NCBI GenBank assembly: GCA_026928255.1
Contig: JAIXKJ010000008.1
Location: 907,298 to 971,297 of the forward strand
Origin: Anaerolineales bacterium
GTDB taxonomy: Bacteria; Chloroflexota; Anaerolineae; Anaerolineales; Villigracilaceae
DNA: 64,000 nt
Direction of reading: 5' to 3'
The translations under genes were made by a program, and so were the position numbers. The notes beneath the pieces were generated by a model, which was not told the origin of the DNA, did not search any database, and saw nothing but the letters and a program-made list of their open reading frames with translations. Shown here one piece after another: positions 41,439 through 51,732 of the stretch (the first letter of the stretch is position 1; every line of letters starts with the position of its first letter).

Positions 41439-43316
41439 ATGAACGTTTCCACGACCTTTATACCCCAACGCGACCTGCCGAAGCAAGTCCTCGCCGCGAT
41501 CGGCGGCGGCGTTTTGCTTTTTTTTGGCGTGGTCGTCGCTTGGGCGGCGATTTATCAACTCGCTTTTGCCGGGCGGATTTTTTCCGGCGTAACCGTGGCT
41601 GGCATTGACCTTTCGGGGCTTTCGCCCGACGCGGCGGCGGCGAAGTTGGGACAAACGCTTTCATACCCGAACACGGGAAAAATTCTCTTCCGCGACGGCG
41701 ACCGCATGTGGGTGGCTTCGCCCGCCGAATTGGGCATGGTCTTCGACGCGAGCGCCAGCGCGAACGCCGCTTACCGTTACGGGCGCGGCGGCGGAATTTT
41801 TGCGGCGCTTTCGGCGCAGGTCGGCGCGCGCGGTTCGGGCATGGACGTCGCTCCCGTCGTCATTTTTGATCAGCGCGTGGCGTACGCTTATTTGCAAAGC
41901 ATCGCCCGCGAAATTGACCAGCCGCTGACCGAAGCCGTCTTGCGCGTGGACGGGACGAACGTCGTCGCCGAATCGGGCAAGATGGGGCGCGTCCTTAATC
42001 TCGACGCGAGTTTGATTTACGTCGCCTCGCAATTGCAAAGTTTCCGCGACGGCGAAGTTTCGTTGGTGATTCAAGAATCCGCGCCGCGCTTTTTGGACAT
42101 TTCCGCGCAAGCCGAACAAGCGCGGACGATGCTCAGCCAGCCTTTTTTGATGACGCTGCGAAACCCCGACGACGGCGGACTTTTATCGTGGACTCTCGAC
42201 GTCCCCGTTTTGGCGAATATGTTAAGCGTAACCAAAGTCGAAGCGAACGGCGAGCCGAAGATGCAAGTCGGTTTGGACGAAAGCGCGTTGCGGAAATCGC
42301 TTAACGATTTGAAAGCCTTCATTGACCGCGATTCGCAAGAGCCGCGCTTTTTGTTCAACCGCGCTAACGGACAAATTGAAGCGATTGGCGCGTCGTCCAT
42401 TGGGCGCATTCTCAACGTTGACGCCAGCGCCGCCGCCGTCAACGCCGCCTTGCAACGCGGAGAACACAACGTCGGCTTGGTCGTCGTTGAAAAACAGCCC
42501 GCCGTTACCGATCAAGCCACCGCCGCGCAGTTGGGCATTACCCAACGCACCGCGTCGCAGACGACTTATTTTTACGGGTCGAGCGAATCGCGGATTCAAA
42601 ACATCGTTACCGCCGCCGCGCAATACGACGGCTTGCTCATCGCGCCCGGCGAAGTGTTTTCAATGGGCAGCGTTTTGGGCGACGTAAGTTTGGAAAACGG
42701 CTACGCCGAAGCGCTCATCATCTACGGCGGGCGCACGATTACAGGCGTCGGCGGCGGCGTGTGCCAAGTCAGCACGACGCTTTTTCGCACCGTTTTCATG
42801 GCGGGATTTCCCGTCGTCGAACGCTACTCGCATGCGTATCGCGTTTCGTATTACGAGCTAGACCGCAGCGGCGCGGTTGACCCGAACTTTGCAGGGTTGG
42901 ACGCGACCGTTTATTTTCCGCTGGTGGATTTCAAATTCAAAAACGATTCGCCGTATTGGATTTTGATGGAGACGACGGTCAACGTCGCGGCGCGCTCGAT
43001 CACTTGGGAATTCTTCTCCACGCCCGACGGACGCTCCGTAACTTGGGACACAACCGGTCCGCAATACGTCGTCCCCGCGCCGAAAACGGTCTTTGAAGAA
43101 AACGACGAATTGAAGAAGAACGAATTAAAACAAGTAGATTACGCCGCCGAAGGCGCGGATATTACCGTCTCGCGCACCGTTTGGCGCGACGGCGCGGTTT
43201 ACTTCTCCGACCAATTCCAAACGCATTACGAGCCTTGGGCTGCCGTCTGTCAATACGGACCCGACACAGAAAATCCGCAAAAATTGGCGAAAGAAAAGAA
43301 ACAATGCGGCATGTGA
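41439..43316 (+). CDS. VanW-family envelope protein with peptidoglycan-binding-like domains
   Basis: A 625-residue membrane-anchored protein: one N-terminal helix (about 18-42), GVTVAGIDLSGLSPDAAAAK, which is the start of a YoaR/PG_binding_4-like domain, a second such domain, then a VanW domain with FSMGSVLGDVSLENGYAEA and TGVGGGVCQVSTTLFRTVF. The last 90 residues resemble a G5-like beta extension (EGADITVSRTVWRDG). VanW-type proteins are linked to cell-wall metabolism, but their chemistry is not settled. Start at ATG 41439 directly after a -10 box. Confidence 0.88.
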   Translation: MNVSTTFIPQRDLPKQVLAAIGGGVLLFFGVVVAWAAIYQLAFAGRIFSGVTVAGIDLSGLSPDAAAAKLGQTLSYPNTGKILFRDGDRMWVASPAELGMVFDASASANAAYRYGRGGGIFAALSAQVGARGSGMDVAPVVIFDQRVAYAYLQSIAREIDQPLTEAVLRVDGTNVVAESGKMGRVLNLDASLIYVASQLQSFRDGEVSLVIQESAPRFLDISAQAEQARTMLSQPFLMTLRNPDDGGLLSWTLDVPVLANMLSVTKVEANGEPKMQVGLDESALRKSLNDLKAFIDRDSQEPRFLFNRANGQIEAIGASSIGRILNVDASAAAVNAALQRGEHNVGLVVVEKQPAVTDQATAAQLGITQRTASQTTYFYGSSESRIQNIVTAAAQYDGLLIAPGEVFSMGSVLGDVSLENGYAEALIIYGGRTITGVGGGVCQVSTTLFRTVFMAGFPVVERYSHAYRVSYYELDRSGAVDPNFAGLDATVYFPLVDFKFKNDSPYWILMETTVNVAARSITWEFFSTPDGRSVTWDTTGPQYVVPAPKTVFEENDELKKNELKQVDYAAEGADITVSRTVWRDGAVYFSDQFQTHYEPWAAVCQYGPDTENPQKLAKEKKQCGM

Positions 43317-43394
43317 TGAATGCCTAACTCGCTTGTTCCGCAAACTTGCGAAACGCCCTCTGATGATACAATCCGCCTTCTATAAGGAGAAAAA

Positions 43395-43613
43395 ATGTTA
43401 GATGCCGAACTGCTTGAAATCTTGCGTTGTCCGCATTGCGCGCGCGACGGAAAAGGAGAACTCGTTCTCCACAAAGACTCTTGGCTCGTCTGCCAAGATT
43501 GCGGGCGCAAATATCCCATCGTGGACGAAATCCCCGTCATGCTGATTGACGAAGGCGACCAATGGATTAACACCGCGCAAGACGCGCTTCCCATTCCGCC
43601 GCCCGCCCGCTAA
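43395..43613 (+). CDS. Trm112-like zinc-ribbon protein
   Basis: A 72-residue protein: LLEILRCPHC at the N-terminus, a second Cys pair in LVCQDCGRKYPIVDEIPVML, the Trm112/YcaR pattern. Trm112 is a partner of methyltransferases in eukaryotes and archaea; bacterial forms are short and their partners unclear. ATAAGGAG precedes the ATG, with a TACAAT -10-like box further up. The HEAT-repeat gene starts with the base after its stop codon. Confidence 0.88.
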   Translation: MLDAELLEILRCPHCARDGKGELVLHKDSWLVCQDCGRKYPIVDEIPVMLIDEGDQWINTAQDALPIPPPAR

Positions 43614-44174
43614 ATGGACGACCCGCTCGCCGAACTCGTCTGCGGCGACGATCAACGCGCCGAACGCGCCGTCTCCGCCCTTGCGGCAGACGAAGCGTTT
43701 ATTCCGCGTTTGCTGGAATTATTAAATTCGCAAAACGACGACGAACGCTGGTGGGCGATACGCGCCCTCGCCGCTTCGCCTCATGCGCGGACTGGAAGTT
43801 TTATCTCCGCGTTGAGCGACTCCTCGCCCGAAGTTCGCGCCGCCGCCGCGTTGGCGCTAATCGAGCGCCCAAGCGAGGAAGCGTTATCGGCGTTGATGCA
43901 AAGACTCGACGACGACGATTCGCTGACGGCGGAGTTGGCGGCGAAGGCGCTCGTCAAAATAGGAAAAGCCGCCTTTCCGTCGCTCGTCAAAGCCGCGCAC
44001 AGCGGCAAGCAAAACGTCCGCATTTTAGCGTTGCGCGCGCTGACCGAACTGCGCGACATGCGCGCCGTCCCCGTGCTGATGGCTTGCCTTGAAGAAGACT
44101 CGGCGGCGCTCGCTTATTGGGCGCAAGTCGGTTTAGAACGATTGGGCTTGGATACGGTATATTTGAAGCCCTGA
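43614..44174 (+). CDS. HEAT-repeat protein
   Basis: A 186-residue all-helical repeat protein. Repeating units of about 31 residues are visible: DDERWWAIRALAASPHARTG, SSPEVRAAAALALIERPSEE, DDSLTAELAAKALVKIGKAA, GKQNVRILALRALTELRDMR and DSAALAYWAQVGLERLGLDT, with the Arg/Asp spacing of PBS-lyase type HEAT repeats. There is no lyase evidence; it is likely a protein-binding scaffold. Its ATG directly follows the Trm112-like stop codon, so translation may be coupled. Confidence 0.85.
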   Translation: MDDPLAELVCGDDQRAERAVSALAADEAFIPRLLELLNSQNDDERWWAIRALAASPHARTGSFISALSDSSPEVRAAAALALIERPSEEALSALMQRLDDDDSLTAELAAKALVKIGKAAFPSLVKAAHSGKQNVRILALRALTELRDMRAVPVLMACLEEDSAALAYWAQVGLERLGLDTVYLKP

Positions 44175-44180
44175 GGAACT

Positions 44181-45674
44181 ATGAATAAATTTGAATTTTT
44201 GAAAAATATAAAAATTGGAAAACCGAGCGTCGGACAGATAATCTTTTGGACGGCGACCGTCGCGCTTTCTATCGTCGTTTTTTTTGCGACGAATAATTTC
44301 GTCCAATGTTGGACGTTCACCAAATTGCCGGGCGTCGCGCCCGCGCAATGCGGAAATTCTGGCGGCGGCGACAACTTCTCGCCCAGCGGCGACGGGACGA
44401 TTCAAGACGACGACATTCCGCTGCCGTCCTCGACGGGCGGTTCGTCGTCTGCGCCGGAGGTTGCTTTGCCGCCCGCTTGGGATGGCGCCAGCCGCATCAA
44501 CATTTTGTTCATCGGCTTAGACGAGCGCGATTTGAATAGAACAGAAGGTCCGCCGCGCACCGATTCGATGATCGTCTTTTCGATCGATCCCGTCAGCATG
44601 TCGGCGGGCATGTTGTCCATTCCGCGCGATATGTGGGTGAACATTCCCGGCTTCGGGTACAGCCGCATCAACACCGCTTACCCCAGCGGCGAAGGGTCAA
44701 AACTTCCCGGCGGCGGTCCGGCCTTGGCGATGAAAACCGTCTCGCAGTTTATCGGCATCCCGTTGGAATATTATGTGCAAGTGGATTTTAGCGTCTTCGT
44801 CGCCGTCGCGGACGAGTTGATAAAAATCGGCGGCTGCGTGGACGTTCACCCGACTGAAAAATTGTTGCTCGACCCCATCGGCAGCGGCACGGATAAAGTA
44901 GTGATGACGCCTGGCGACCGTCAAATTTGCGACGGAAAAATATTGCTCGCTTATGCGCGCAACCGCCACAGCGAAAACGGCGACACAGACCGCTCGCGCC
45001 GTCAGCAAGAGGTGATTTTAGGTTTGAAGAAAATCCTCTCCGACCCGACGAATTTTCCGCGTTTTATTCAACATGCGGGCGCGTTGTATAAGCAGTTGGG
45101 CTGGGGCATCCAAACCAATATGGCGTTTGAAGACGCGCTGAAACTCGCCGTGCTGGGCAAAGATATTTCGGCGGAAAATATCAAAACAGGCGTGATTGAC
45201 CCGCAACAGGGAATGGCAATCTTCGATAAAACCACGCTTGGCGGACAGGACGCCAGCGTGCTGAAACCAGTCATGGACAAAATCCGCGTGTTGCGCGACG
45301 AGATTTTTACGACCAGCGGACCAACTAGCCCGCTTGCCGTTCCCATCGGCTACACGGACGCGAATCTCTTTGGCCAAGCCATGCAGCAAGAGCAAGCCCG
45401 CGTCCGCGTGATGGACGGCACATTCAGCGGACTCGACCAACGCGCTGGCGCGTTTTTCCAATCACACGGCATGAACGTAACCGAAATCGCGCCCTCGCCT
45501 GAATCTTACGCTCAAACGCAAGTGATCGTTTATGGTCCTTCGCTTTACACGATCAAATGGCTGCAAGCCGCCTTTGGCATAGCCGACCGACAAATCCGCT
45601 TCAGCCCCGACCCGAACCAAAGCGTGGACGTTGAAATCCGCTTAGGCTCGGACATTGCGCCGAACATCCCGTAA
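44181..45674 (+). CDS. LytR-CpsA-Psr (LCP) family wall-polymer ligase with LytR_C domain
   Basis: A 497-residue protein with one N-terminal membrane helix (about residues 20-37), an extracytoplasmic linker, an LCP domain (about 105-280: INILFIGLDERD, PRTDSMIVFSIDP, MLSIPRDMWV, YSRINTAYPSGE, YARNRHSENGDTDRSRRQQE) and a C-terminal LytR_C domain (VRVMDGTFSGLDQRAGAF). LCP enzymes attach lipid-linked glycopolymers to peptidoglycan or proteins; the Arg and Asp residues that bind the pyrophosphate are present. GAGG lies before the ATG. Confidence 0.92.
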   Translation: MNKFEFLKNIKIGKPSVGQIIFWTATVALSIVVFFATNNFVQCWTFTKLPGVAPAQCGNSGGGDNFSPSGDGTIQDDDIPLPSSTGGSSSAPEVALPPAWDGASRINILFIGLDERDLNRTEGPPRTDSMIVFSIDPVSMSAGMLSIPRDMWVNIPGFGYSRINTAYPSGEGSKLPGGGPALAMKTVSQFIGIPLEYYVQVDFSVFVAVADELIKIGGCVDVHPTEKLLLDPIGSGTDKVVMTPGDRQICDGKILLAYARNRHSENGDTDRSRRQQEVILGLKKILSDPTNFPRFIQHAGALYKQLGWGIQTNMAFEDALKLAVLGKDISAENIKTGVIDPQQGMAIFDKTTLGGQDASVLKPVMDKIRVLRDEIFTTSGPTSPLAVPIGYTDANLFGQAMQQEQARVRVMDGTFSGLDQRAGAFFQSHGMNVTEIAPSPESYAQTQVIVYGPSLYTIKWLQAAFGIADRQIRFSPDPNQSVDVEIRLGSDIAPNIP

Positions 45675-45708
45675 TAAAAAAACATCCCCGAAAGGGGATG
45701 TCTTTTTA
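45675..45708. terminator. Bidirectional intrinsic terminator
   Basis: AAAAAAACATCCCC - GAAA - GGGGATGTCTTTTT lies between the convergent LCP and DUF4870 genes, with a GNRA loop and A/T tracts on both sides. Confidence 0.9.
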
Positions 45709-46155
45709 TTATCCAATCAACGTGGCGCGAAACCAATCGCCGATAAGCCAGTATTTGAAATCCTCGCCTTGATTGCATTGAATGCCCGCGTAAATTCCGT
45801 AGAATAAAGCGACGACGGGCACAAGGCTAAATAAACAGGCAAACGGAATGCACAACAGCCCGATTAAAACAGCGCTTAAAACGCCGGTGATTGTCCACGC
45901 CGCGCCAATGAGCAGACCGCCGCCAATCCACCAAATCATTTGGAAGACCAAGCCTTGCAGCGCTTGATAAGCGACGTAGCGCGAGCGGTCTTTGTAGAGC
46001 ATGTAAATAATCAGCGGCACGAGCGGACCTAAAAAGCCGGACACCAAATTAACCAAAATGCCCAAGTGGGCGAGCATCGCCCATTGACGTTCTTCGGCGG
46101 GGCTGAGCGGCGGCAGAACTCGTTGCGGAATCGGTTGAGGAATTTCGTCAGTCAT
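45709..46155 (-). CDS. DUF4870 / Tic20-like small membrane protein
   Basis: A 148-residue protein: Pro-rich cytosolic start, ERQWAMLAHLGILVNLVSGF, PLVPLIIYMLYKDRSRYVAYQALQGLVFQ, then two or three more hydrophobic helices. This is the DUF4870 pattern (the Y/F..hA.QAL.F motif after helix 2). Function unknown. AAGGAGAACATA precedes the ATG. A similar, shorter gene lies upstream. Confidence 0.85.
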   Translation of the reverse strand: MTDEIPQPIPQRVLPPLSPAEERQWAMLAHLGILVNLVSGFLGPLVPLIIYMLYKDRSRYVAYQALQGLVFQMIWWIGGGLLIGAAWTITGVLSAVLIGLLCIPFACLFSLVPVVALFYGIYAGIQCNQGEDFKYWLIGDWFRATLIG

Positions 46156-46222
46156 TATGTTCTCCTTATTTCGTCAAAACGTGTTGCTTATCATACGCGC
46201 AAAAGACGGAAAGGTAGCGAAT

Positions 46223-46257
46223 AAAAAAGACTCGCGTTTCCGCGAGCCTTTTTATTT
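46223..46257 (-). terminator. Intrinsic terminator after the upstream DUF4870 gene
   Basis: Read on the minus strand, GGCTCGCG - GAAA - CGCGAGTC is followed by TTTTTTATT. It separates the two DUF4870 genes, so they are not one simple operon. Confidence 0.8.
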
Positions 46258-46269
46258 TGAAAACGAAGT

Positions 46270-46575
46270 TTACGCCCAGCCTTGATTCTTGACCAAATCC
46301 GTAATTACGGGGATGGTAATATATTCGCCCTGATAGGCTTTGTAGCCGCAATAGATGGCGTAAAACCAAAACAAAATGCCGACGCAGAAACTGGAAGTAA
46401 TAATCGTGATAATTCCGAGAATCAGCGCCTGCATGTTGTGGGCTTTGATGAACGGACGATTTTTCTTATCCTCCATAAGCATCAAAATAATGGGAACTAA
46501 CGGCGCGAAAATATACGCAAGCGCCGCCCAAAGTTTATCGTCGCTTGTAACGTCCATAATCGGTTCTTGTGACAT
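46270..46575 (-). CDS. DUF4870-like small membrane protein
   Basis: A 101-residue relative of the neighbouring gene: DDKLWAALAYIFAPLVPIIL, then DKKNRPFIKAHNMQALILGI, which is the characteristic post-helix segment, and further hydrophobic helices up to GYKAYQGEYITIPVI. Function unknown. AGGAGAGTT precedes the ATG on the minus strand. It is divergent from fmt. Confidence 0.82.
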   Translation of the reverse strand: MSQEPIMDVTSDDKLWAALAYIFAPLVPIILMLMEDKKNRPFIKAHNMQALILGIITIITSSFCVGILFWFYAIYCGYKAYQGEYITIPVITDLVKNQGWA

Positions 46576-46674
46576 AATTTAACTCTCCTCTTGAAATTTG
46601 AATTTCTATTAACATTGTACATTGAATTAAGTCAAGTTGCAACTAGGCGCTTCTCGCCCAATGGTACTATATGC

Positions 46675-46680
46675 TAAAAT
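46675..46680 (+). promoter_or_regulatory. -10 box of a probable leaderless promoter (fmt operon)
   Basis: TAAAAT, six bases, ATG at 46687; no Shine-Dalgarno. Confidence 0.55.
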
Positions 46681-46686
46681 TTCGTT

Positions 46687-47616
46687 ATGACTATTCGCGT
46701 CGTCTTTATGGGTTCTCCGGAGTTTGCTTTGCCTTCCCTCGACGCGCTGACGAAACAATACGAGGTCGTCGGCGTAGTAACGCAGCCAGACCGCCCCGCA
46801 GGGCGCGGGCGCGAACTCAAAGCGCCGCCCGTCAAAACGCGGGCGCAAGAATTAAATCTCCCCGTCATTCAACCGCTCAAATTGCGCGAACCTGAAGCGC
46901 TGACTCAACTCCAAACTTGGAAACCCGACCTGATCGTCGTCGCCGCCTTTGGTCAAATTTTGCGAAAAGAAATTCTCGAATTGCCCCGCTATGGCTGCAT
47001 CAACGTCCACGCTTCGGCGCTGCCGAGATGGCGCGGCGCCGCGCCCATCAACGCCGCAATTTTGGCTGGCGACGAAGAAACGGGCGCGACGATTATGCAA
47101 ATGGACGCAGGGCTTGACACAGGTCCCATGCTGGCGCTGAAAAAAATTCGCATCCAACCCGACGATACGGCGGATTCGCTCTTTCAATCTTTGTCTGCGC
47201 TGGGGGCGAATCTGTTAATGGAGACTCTGCCGAAATACATCGCGGGAGAAATCGTCCCGCAGGCGCAAGCGGATGAAGACTCAACCTACGCGCCGATGCT
47301 CAAAAAAGCGGACGGACATTTAGACTTCCGTCAGTCGGCGGCGGCGTTGGAGCGCAGAGTCCGCGCGATGACCCCTTGGCCTGGCGCGTGGTTTGAATGG
47401 AACGGCGCGATGCTCAAAGTGCGGCGCGCCAGCGTCGGCGAAGGAAAAGGCTTGGAAGCAGGACGCAGGCTGAACGTCGAAGGAAGAGCCGCCGTTCAAT
47501 GCGCGGACGGAATCCTCTTTTTGGACGAAGTCCAGCCGCCCGGCAAAAAGCCCATGTCGGGCAAATCCTTTTTGTTGGGCGCGCGGAATTGGGAGACAGC
47601 GGAGGACGAGCGATGA
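46687..47616 (+). CDS. fmt: Methionyl-tRNA formyltransferase
   Basis: A 309-residue enzyme that formylates initiator Met-tRNA. It has [37 protein letters not shown], the catalytic segment [18 protein letters not shown] and the Asp of [12 protein letters not shown], plus a C-terminal OB-like domain (LKVRRASVG). Length is normal. It begins a five-gene set with stop/start overlaps (glpK, glpD, glycosyltransferase, phosphatase), an unusual partner set for fmt. Confidence 0.96.
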   Translation: MTIRVVFMGSPEFALPSLDALTKQYEVVGVVTQPDRPAGRGRELKAPPVKTRAQELNLPVIQPLKLREPEALTQLQTWKPDLIVVAAFGQILRKEILELPRYGCINVHASALPRWRGAAPINAAILAGDEETGATIMQMDAGLDTGPMLALKKIRIQPDDTADSLFQSLSALGANLLMETLPKYIAGEIVPQAQADEDSTYAPMLKKADGHLDFRQSAAALERRVRAMTPWPGAWFEWNGAMLKVRRASVGEGKGLEAGRRLNVEGRAAVQCADGILFLDEVQPPGKKPMSGKSFLLGARNWETAEDER

Positions 47617-49100
47617 AAAAATACGTCGGCGCGATTGATCAAGGCACGACCAGCACGCGCTTTATGATTTTTGACCGCGACGGCGCGGTTGTCGCTTCCG
47701 CGCAAAAAGAACACAAACAGATTTACCCGAAGCCCGGCTGGGTGGAACACGACGCGCTGGAAATTTGGCGGCGGACGCAAAGCGTGATGCGCGAGGCGCT
47801 GAAAAGCGGCGGAATTTCGGCGAAGGAAATCGTCGCCGTCGGCGCGACCAATCAACGCGAGACGACCGTCGCCTGGAATCCGTCAACCGGCGAGCCGATT
47901 TGTAACGCCCTCGTTTGGCAAGACACGCGCACCGACGCGCTGTGCAACGCGCTGGCAAAAGAAGGCGGGCAGAATCGCTTTCGGCGCAAGACGGGTTTGC
48001 CGCTGGCGACTTATTTTTCGGGACCGAAGATGCGTTGGATTTTAGACAATGCGGCGGGCGCGAAGGCGCAAGCGAAAAAAGGCAAGTTGATTTTCGGCAC
48101 GATCGATTCGTGGCTGATTTGGAATTTGACGGGGAAACACATTACCGACGCGACGAACGCTTCGCGCACGATGTTAATGAATTTGAAAACGCTGCATTGG
48201 GACGAAGAAATTTTGCGGGCGATGGGCGTTCCGCGAGAAACCTTGCCGACGATTAAATCGTCGGCGGAAATATACGGCGAAATTCAAAGCGGCGCGTTGA
48301 AGGGCGTTCCGCTGGCGGGGGCGTTGGGCGATCAACACGCGGCGCTCTTCGGGCAAACTTGCTTTCAAGCGGGCGAGGCGAAGAACACCTACGGCACGGG
48401 CTGTTTTCTGCTGATGAACACGGGCGAAAAAATTGTGCAAAGCAAAGCGGGCTTGCTGACGACGCTGGCATATCAAATCGGCGAGCAAAAAGCGGTTTAC
48501 GCGCTGGAAGGTTCGGTGGCGATTGCGGGGGCGTTGATTCAATGGCTGCGCGACAATCTCGGCTTGATTGAAAAATCTGCCGACGCGGAAGCGTTGGCGC
48601 GGACGGCGAAGGACAACGGCGGCGTTTATTTCGTCCCCGCTTTTTCGGGGTTGTTCGCGCCTTATTGGAAGTCCGACGCGCGCGGCGCGATTGTCGGGTT
48701 GACGCGCTATGCGAACAAAGGTCATCTGGCGCGGGCGGCGCTCGAAGCGACGGCGTACCAAACCCGCGAAGCGCTCGAAGCGATGGAAAAAGATTCGGGC
48801 GTGAAATTGCGCTCGCTCAAAGCCGACGGCGGCATGGTCTTCAACGAACTGCTGATGCAATTCCAAGCCGACATCCTCGACGTTGCGGTGGTGCGCCCCA
48901 AAGTCGCCGAAACGACGGCGCTCGGCGCGGCGTACGCGGCGGGACTCGCCGTCGGCTTTTGGAAGGACGCCGACGAGTTAAAGAAAAATTGGAAGCGCGA
49001 CAAAGAATGGAAGCCGCGCATGGACGAACAACGCCGCGCCGCGCTATACGCCGCGTGGAAAAAAGCCGTTACGCGAACTTTTGATTGGATAGACTCATGA
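47613..49100 (+). CDS. glpK: Glycerol kinase
   Basis: A 495-residue FGGY kinase phosphorylating glycerol. The start ATG 47613 (product [20 protein letters not shown]) follows GGAGGACGAG and overlaps the fmt stop as ATGA. Other marks are [61 protein letters not shown] and the ATP-site [19 protein letters not shown]. Works with glpD downstream to channel glycerol to dihydroxyacetone phosphate. Confidence 0.95.
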   Translation: MKKYVGAIDQGTTSTRFMIFDRDGAVVASAQKEHKQIYPKPGWVEHDALEIWRRTQSVMREALKSGGISAKEIVAVGATNQRETTVAWNPSTGEPICNALVWQDTRTDALCNALAKEGGQNRFRRKTGLPLATYFSGPKMRWILDNAAGAKAQAKKGKLIFGTIDSWLIWNLTGKHITDATNASRTMLMNLKTLHWDEEILRAMGVPRETLPTIKSSAEIYGEIQSGALKGVPLAGALGDQHAALFGQTCFQAGEAKNTYGTGCFLLMNTGEKIVQSKAGLLTTLAYQIGEQKAVYALEGSVAIAGALIQWLRDNLGLIEKSADAEALARTAKDNGGVYFVPAFSGLFAPYWKSDARGAIVGLTRYANKGHLARAALEATAYQTREALEAMEKDSGVKLRSLKADGGMVFNELLMQFQADILDVAVVRPKVAETTALGAAYAAGLAVGFWKDADELKKNWKRDKEWKPRMDEQRRAALYAAWKKAVTRTFDWIDS

Positions 49101-50806
49101 ACCGTTCTGCCGCGATTTCCGCTCTCAAAAATAACCCGCAAATTCCCGTGTTGATTGTCGGCGCGGGAATTAACGGCATTGCGACCTTCCGCGATTTGGC
49201 GCTAAACGGCGTGAACGCGCTCTTGATCGATCGCGGCGATTTTTGTTCGGGCGCGAGCGCCGCGTCTTCGCACATGGCGCACGGCGGAATTCGCTACCTT
49301 GAAAACGGCGAATTTCGTCTGGTGCGCGAGGCGGTGCAAGAACGCAACCGCATGATTCAAAACGCGCCGCATTTCGTTAAACCGCTGCCGACGACGATTC
49401 CCATCTTCAAGCGCTTTTCGGGAATTTTGAACGCGCCGCTCAAATTCATGGGCTGGCTGAACAAACCCTCCGAACGCGGGGCGCTGATTATCAAATTGGG
49501 CTTGCTGATGTACGACGCATACACGGGCAAACGCCGCGCCGTGCCGCGCCATCGTTTTTATTCCCGCGACGAAGCGCTGACAATCTGGCGCGAACTGAAT
49601 CCAAAAATCGTCAACGCCGCGCTCTACTACGACGGTTTAATTGCCGACCCAGAGCGCCTCGCGCTGGAACTTTTGCTCGACGCGGAAGCGGACAACGCCG
49701 ACGCGCGCGCGCTGAATTACGTCAGCCTCATGGGCGGAGAGCGCAACACGACAACTTTGCGCGACGAACTGACTGGCGAGATTTTTACCGTCCAACCGAA
49801 ATTATTAATCAACGCCAGCGGCGCGTGGATTGATTTCGCCAACCGTCAACTCGGCTTGACGACCAAATTTATCGGCGGCACAAAAGGCTCGCACATCGTC
49901 GTCGATAACGCCGAACTGCGCGAAGCGATTGGCGAAAGCGAATTTTTCTTCGAGAACAAAGACGGGCGCATTGTCTTAATCCTGCCGCTGGCGGATCGTG
50001 TCTTGATTGGCACGTCCGATTTGAAAATTGAAAATCCCGACGAAGCCGATTGCACGGAAGAAGAAATTAATTATTTCCTTGAAATGATCGCGCATGTCTT
50101 TCCGAAAATAAAAGTTAAGCGCGATCAAATTGTCTTTTCGTTTTCGGGCGTTCGCCCGCTGCCCGCGTCTTCGGCGAAGACGACGGGACAAGTCAGCCGC
50201 GACCATCACATCGAAGTCCTCGACGGCGAATGGACAAATTTGACCTTTCCCATCTACGCCTTAATCGGCGGCAAGTGGACGTCTTTCCGCGCTTTCGCGC
50301 AACAGGTCGCGGACAAGTCCATGCGCTATTTGGGAATCAAACGCCAAAAGGACACGCGCGATTTAGCGATTGGCGGCGGGCGCAATTACCCGCGCTCGGC
50401 AGCGGAACGCGAAAAATACGTCAACGGGTTGGCGGCGTGGACGGGCTTGCCCAAAGAACGGCTTGAAATTTTATTCGAGCGTTATGGGACTCGCGCCGAA
50501 GCCGTCGCCGACTTTATCGCCCTCGCCGAAGACGCGCCGCTCGCTTCGCTGCCGACGTATTCGCGGCGCGAAATCCTCTTTTGGATTCAACGCGAAAAAG
50601 CGCAGCGCCTCGACGATTTATTTTTTCGGCGCTCCATGCTCGCCATGCTTGGCAAGTGGAACGACGGCGCCGTCGTCGAATGCGCGGCGCTGATGGCGGA
50701 CGCGCTGCGTTGGGACGCGGAACGCCAAAACGCCGAAACGGAGCGCGTCTTGCGCATGGTAGAATCGGCGCGATGCCTGCGCGAAAAAAATCCAAACTTC
50801 AAATAG
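49097..50806 (+). CDS. glpD: FAD-dependent glycerol-3-phosphate dehydrogenase
   Basis: A 569-residue aerobic-type enzyme oxidising glycerol 3-phosphate and reducing quinone. The FAD fold starts [43 protein letters not shown] follows (here cited in parts), then [18 protein letters not shown] and [10 protein letters not shown]. The C-terminal alpha domain is present. ATG 49097 overlaps the glpK stop (ATGA). Its 3' end overlaps the glycosyltransferase gene by 34 bp. Confidence 0.94.
   Translation: MNRSAAISALKNNPQIPVLIVGAGINGIATFRDLALNGVNALLIDRGDFCSGASAASSHMAHGGIRYLENGEFRLVREAVQERNRMIQNAPHFVKPLPTTIPIFKRFSGILNAPLKFMGWLNKPSERGALIIKLGLLMYDAYTGKRRAVPRHRFYSRDEALTIWRELNPKIVNAALYYDGLIADPERLALELLLDAEADNADARALNYVSLMGGERNTTTLRDELTGEIFTVQPKLLINASGAWIDFANRQLGLTTKFIGGTKGSHIVVDNAELREAIGESEFFFENKDGRIVLILPLADRVLIGTSDLKIENPDEADCTEEEINYFLEMIAHVFPKIKVKRDQIVFSFSGVRPLPASSAKTTGQVSRDHHIEVLDGEWTNLTFPIYALIGGKWTSFRAFAQQVADKSMRYLGIKRQKDTRDLAIGGGRNYPRSAAEREKYVNGLAAWTGLPKERLEILFERYGTRAEAVADFIALAEDAPLASLPTYSRREILFWIQREKAQRLDDLFFRRSMLAMLGKWNDGAVVECAALMADALRWDAERQNAETERVLRMVESARCLREKNPNFK
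50760..50765 (+). promoter_or_regulatory. -10 box of a possible internal leaderless promoter
   Basis: TAGAAT inside glpD, seven bases before the ATG of the glycosyltransferase; it would allow expression independent of the glp genes. Confidence 0.45.
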
Positions 50807-51732
50807 ACCTCGTCGTTCCCGTTTACAACGAAGCCGAAGCGATTCGGAAAACCTACGCCGATTTGCGCCAAGTCGCGGATTCTTTGCCTTACGACTTCCG
50901 CTTCATTTATGTGGACGACGGCTCGACCGACGGAACGGCGGACGCGCTGCGCGCCGTTTGCGCCGACGACCCGCGCGCGACTCTCTTGCGCCTCAGCCGC
51001 AACTTTGGTCATCAAGCCGCGCTGACAGCCGGCATGGACGCCTCGACCGGCGACGTGATGATCTCGCTCGACGGCGACGGGCAACATCCGCCGACGTTGA
51101 TTCCCAAAATGATTTCGCTCGTCGAACAAGGCTACGACATCGTGCAAGGACAGCGCATTGAAGAAGAACGCGCCGCGTCGTTTAAGAAAGTTACGTCTAA
51201 TTTCTTTTATTGGCTGATTAACCGCATTAGCGGCACGCGCATTTTGCAAGGCGCGGCAGACTTCCGCGCCCTTTCGCGCAACGCGCTCGACGGCTTGCGC
51301 TTGATGCGCGAATATCACCGCTTTTTGCGCGGCATGACGGCTTGGGTCGGGTATAACAGCGTCATCTTGCCTTATCACGAACCGCAGCGCGTGGCCGGCA
51401 AATCAAAATATTCGTTGACGAAGATGATGCGTCTCGCGGCGGACGCGCTCTTTTCTTTTTCGCTCGCGCCGCTTTACATCGGTTTGAGCGCGGGCGTCGC
51501 GTTTTTCATCCTCGCCGCAATCGAAGCGGCGTACGTCCTCTCGTTGTGGACGGTCGGCAGCGCCGCGCAACACCTCGAACCCGGTTGGAGTTCGTTGATG
51601 GGCGTGCTGTTGATTTCCAGCGGGACGATTATGATTTTGCTCGGCTTTATCGGCGTCTATGTCGGCTATATTTTTCAAGAAGTGAAACGCCGTCCAATTT
51701 ACTTATTGAAGGCGGACGAACCCCATGAATGA
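50773..51732 (+). CDS. Family 2 glycosyltransferase (GtrB/dolichol-phosphate-mannose synthase-like)
   Basis: A 319-residue enzyme. The GT-A domain has [48 protein letters not shown] and the metal site ISLDGDGQHPP; two C-terminal membrane helices follow (about 230-255 and 270-300). Such enzymes transfer a sugar from a nucleotide donor to a polyprenyl phosphate. Start at ATG 50773, within the end of glpD. The next gene overlaps by 8 bp. Confidence 0.92.
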   Translation: MPARKKSKLQIDLVVPVYNEAEAIRKTYADLRQVADSLPYDFRFIYVDDGSTDGTADALRAVCADDPRATLLRLSRNFGHQAALTAGMDASTGDVMISLDGDGQHPPTLIPKMISLVEQGYDIVQGQRIEEERAASFKKVTSNFFYWLINRISGTRILQGAADFRALSRNALDGLRLMREYHRFLRGMTAWVGYNSVILPYHEPQRVAGKSKYSLTKMMRLAADALFSFSLAPLYIGLSAGVAFFILAAIEAAYVLSLWTVGSAAQHLEPGWSSLMGVLLISSGTIMILLGFIGVYVGYIFQEVKRRPIYLLKADEPHE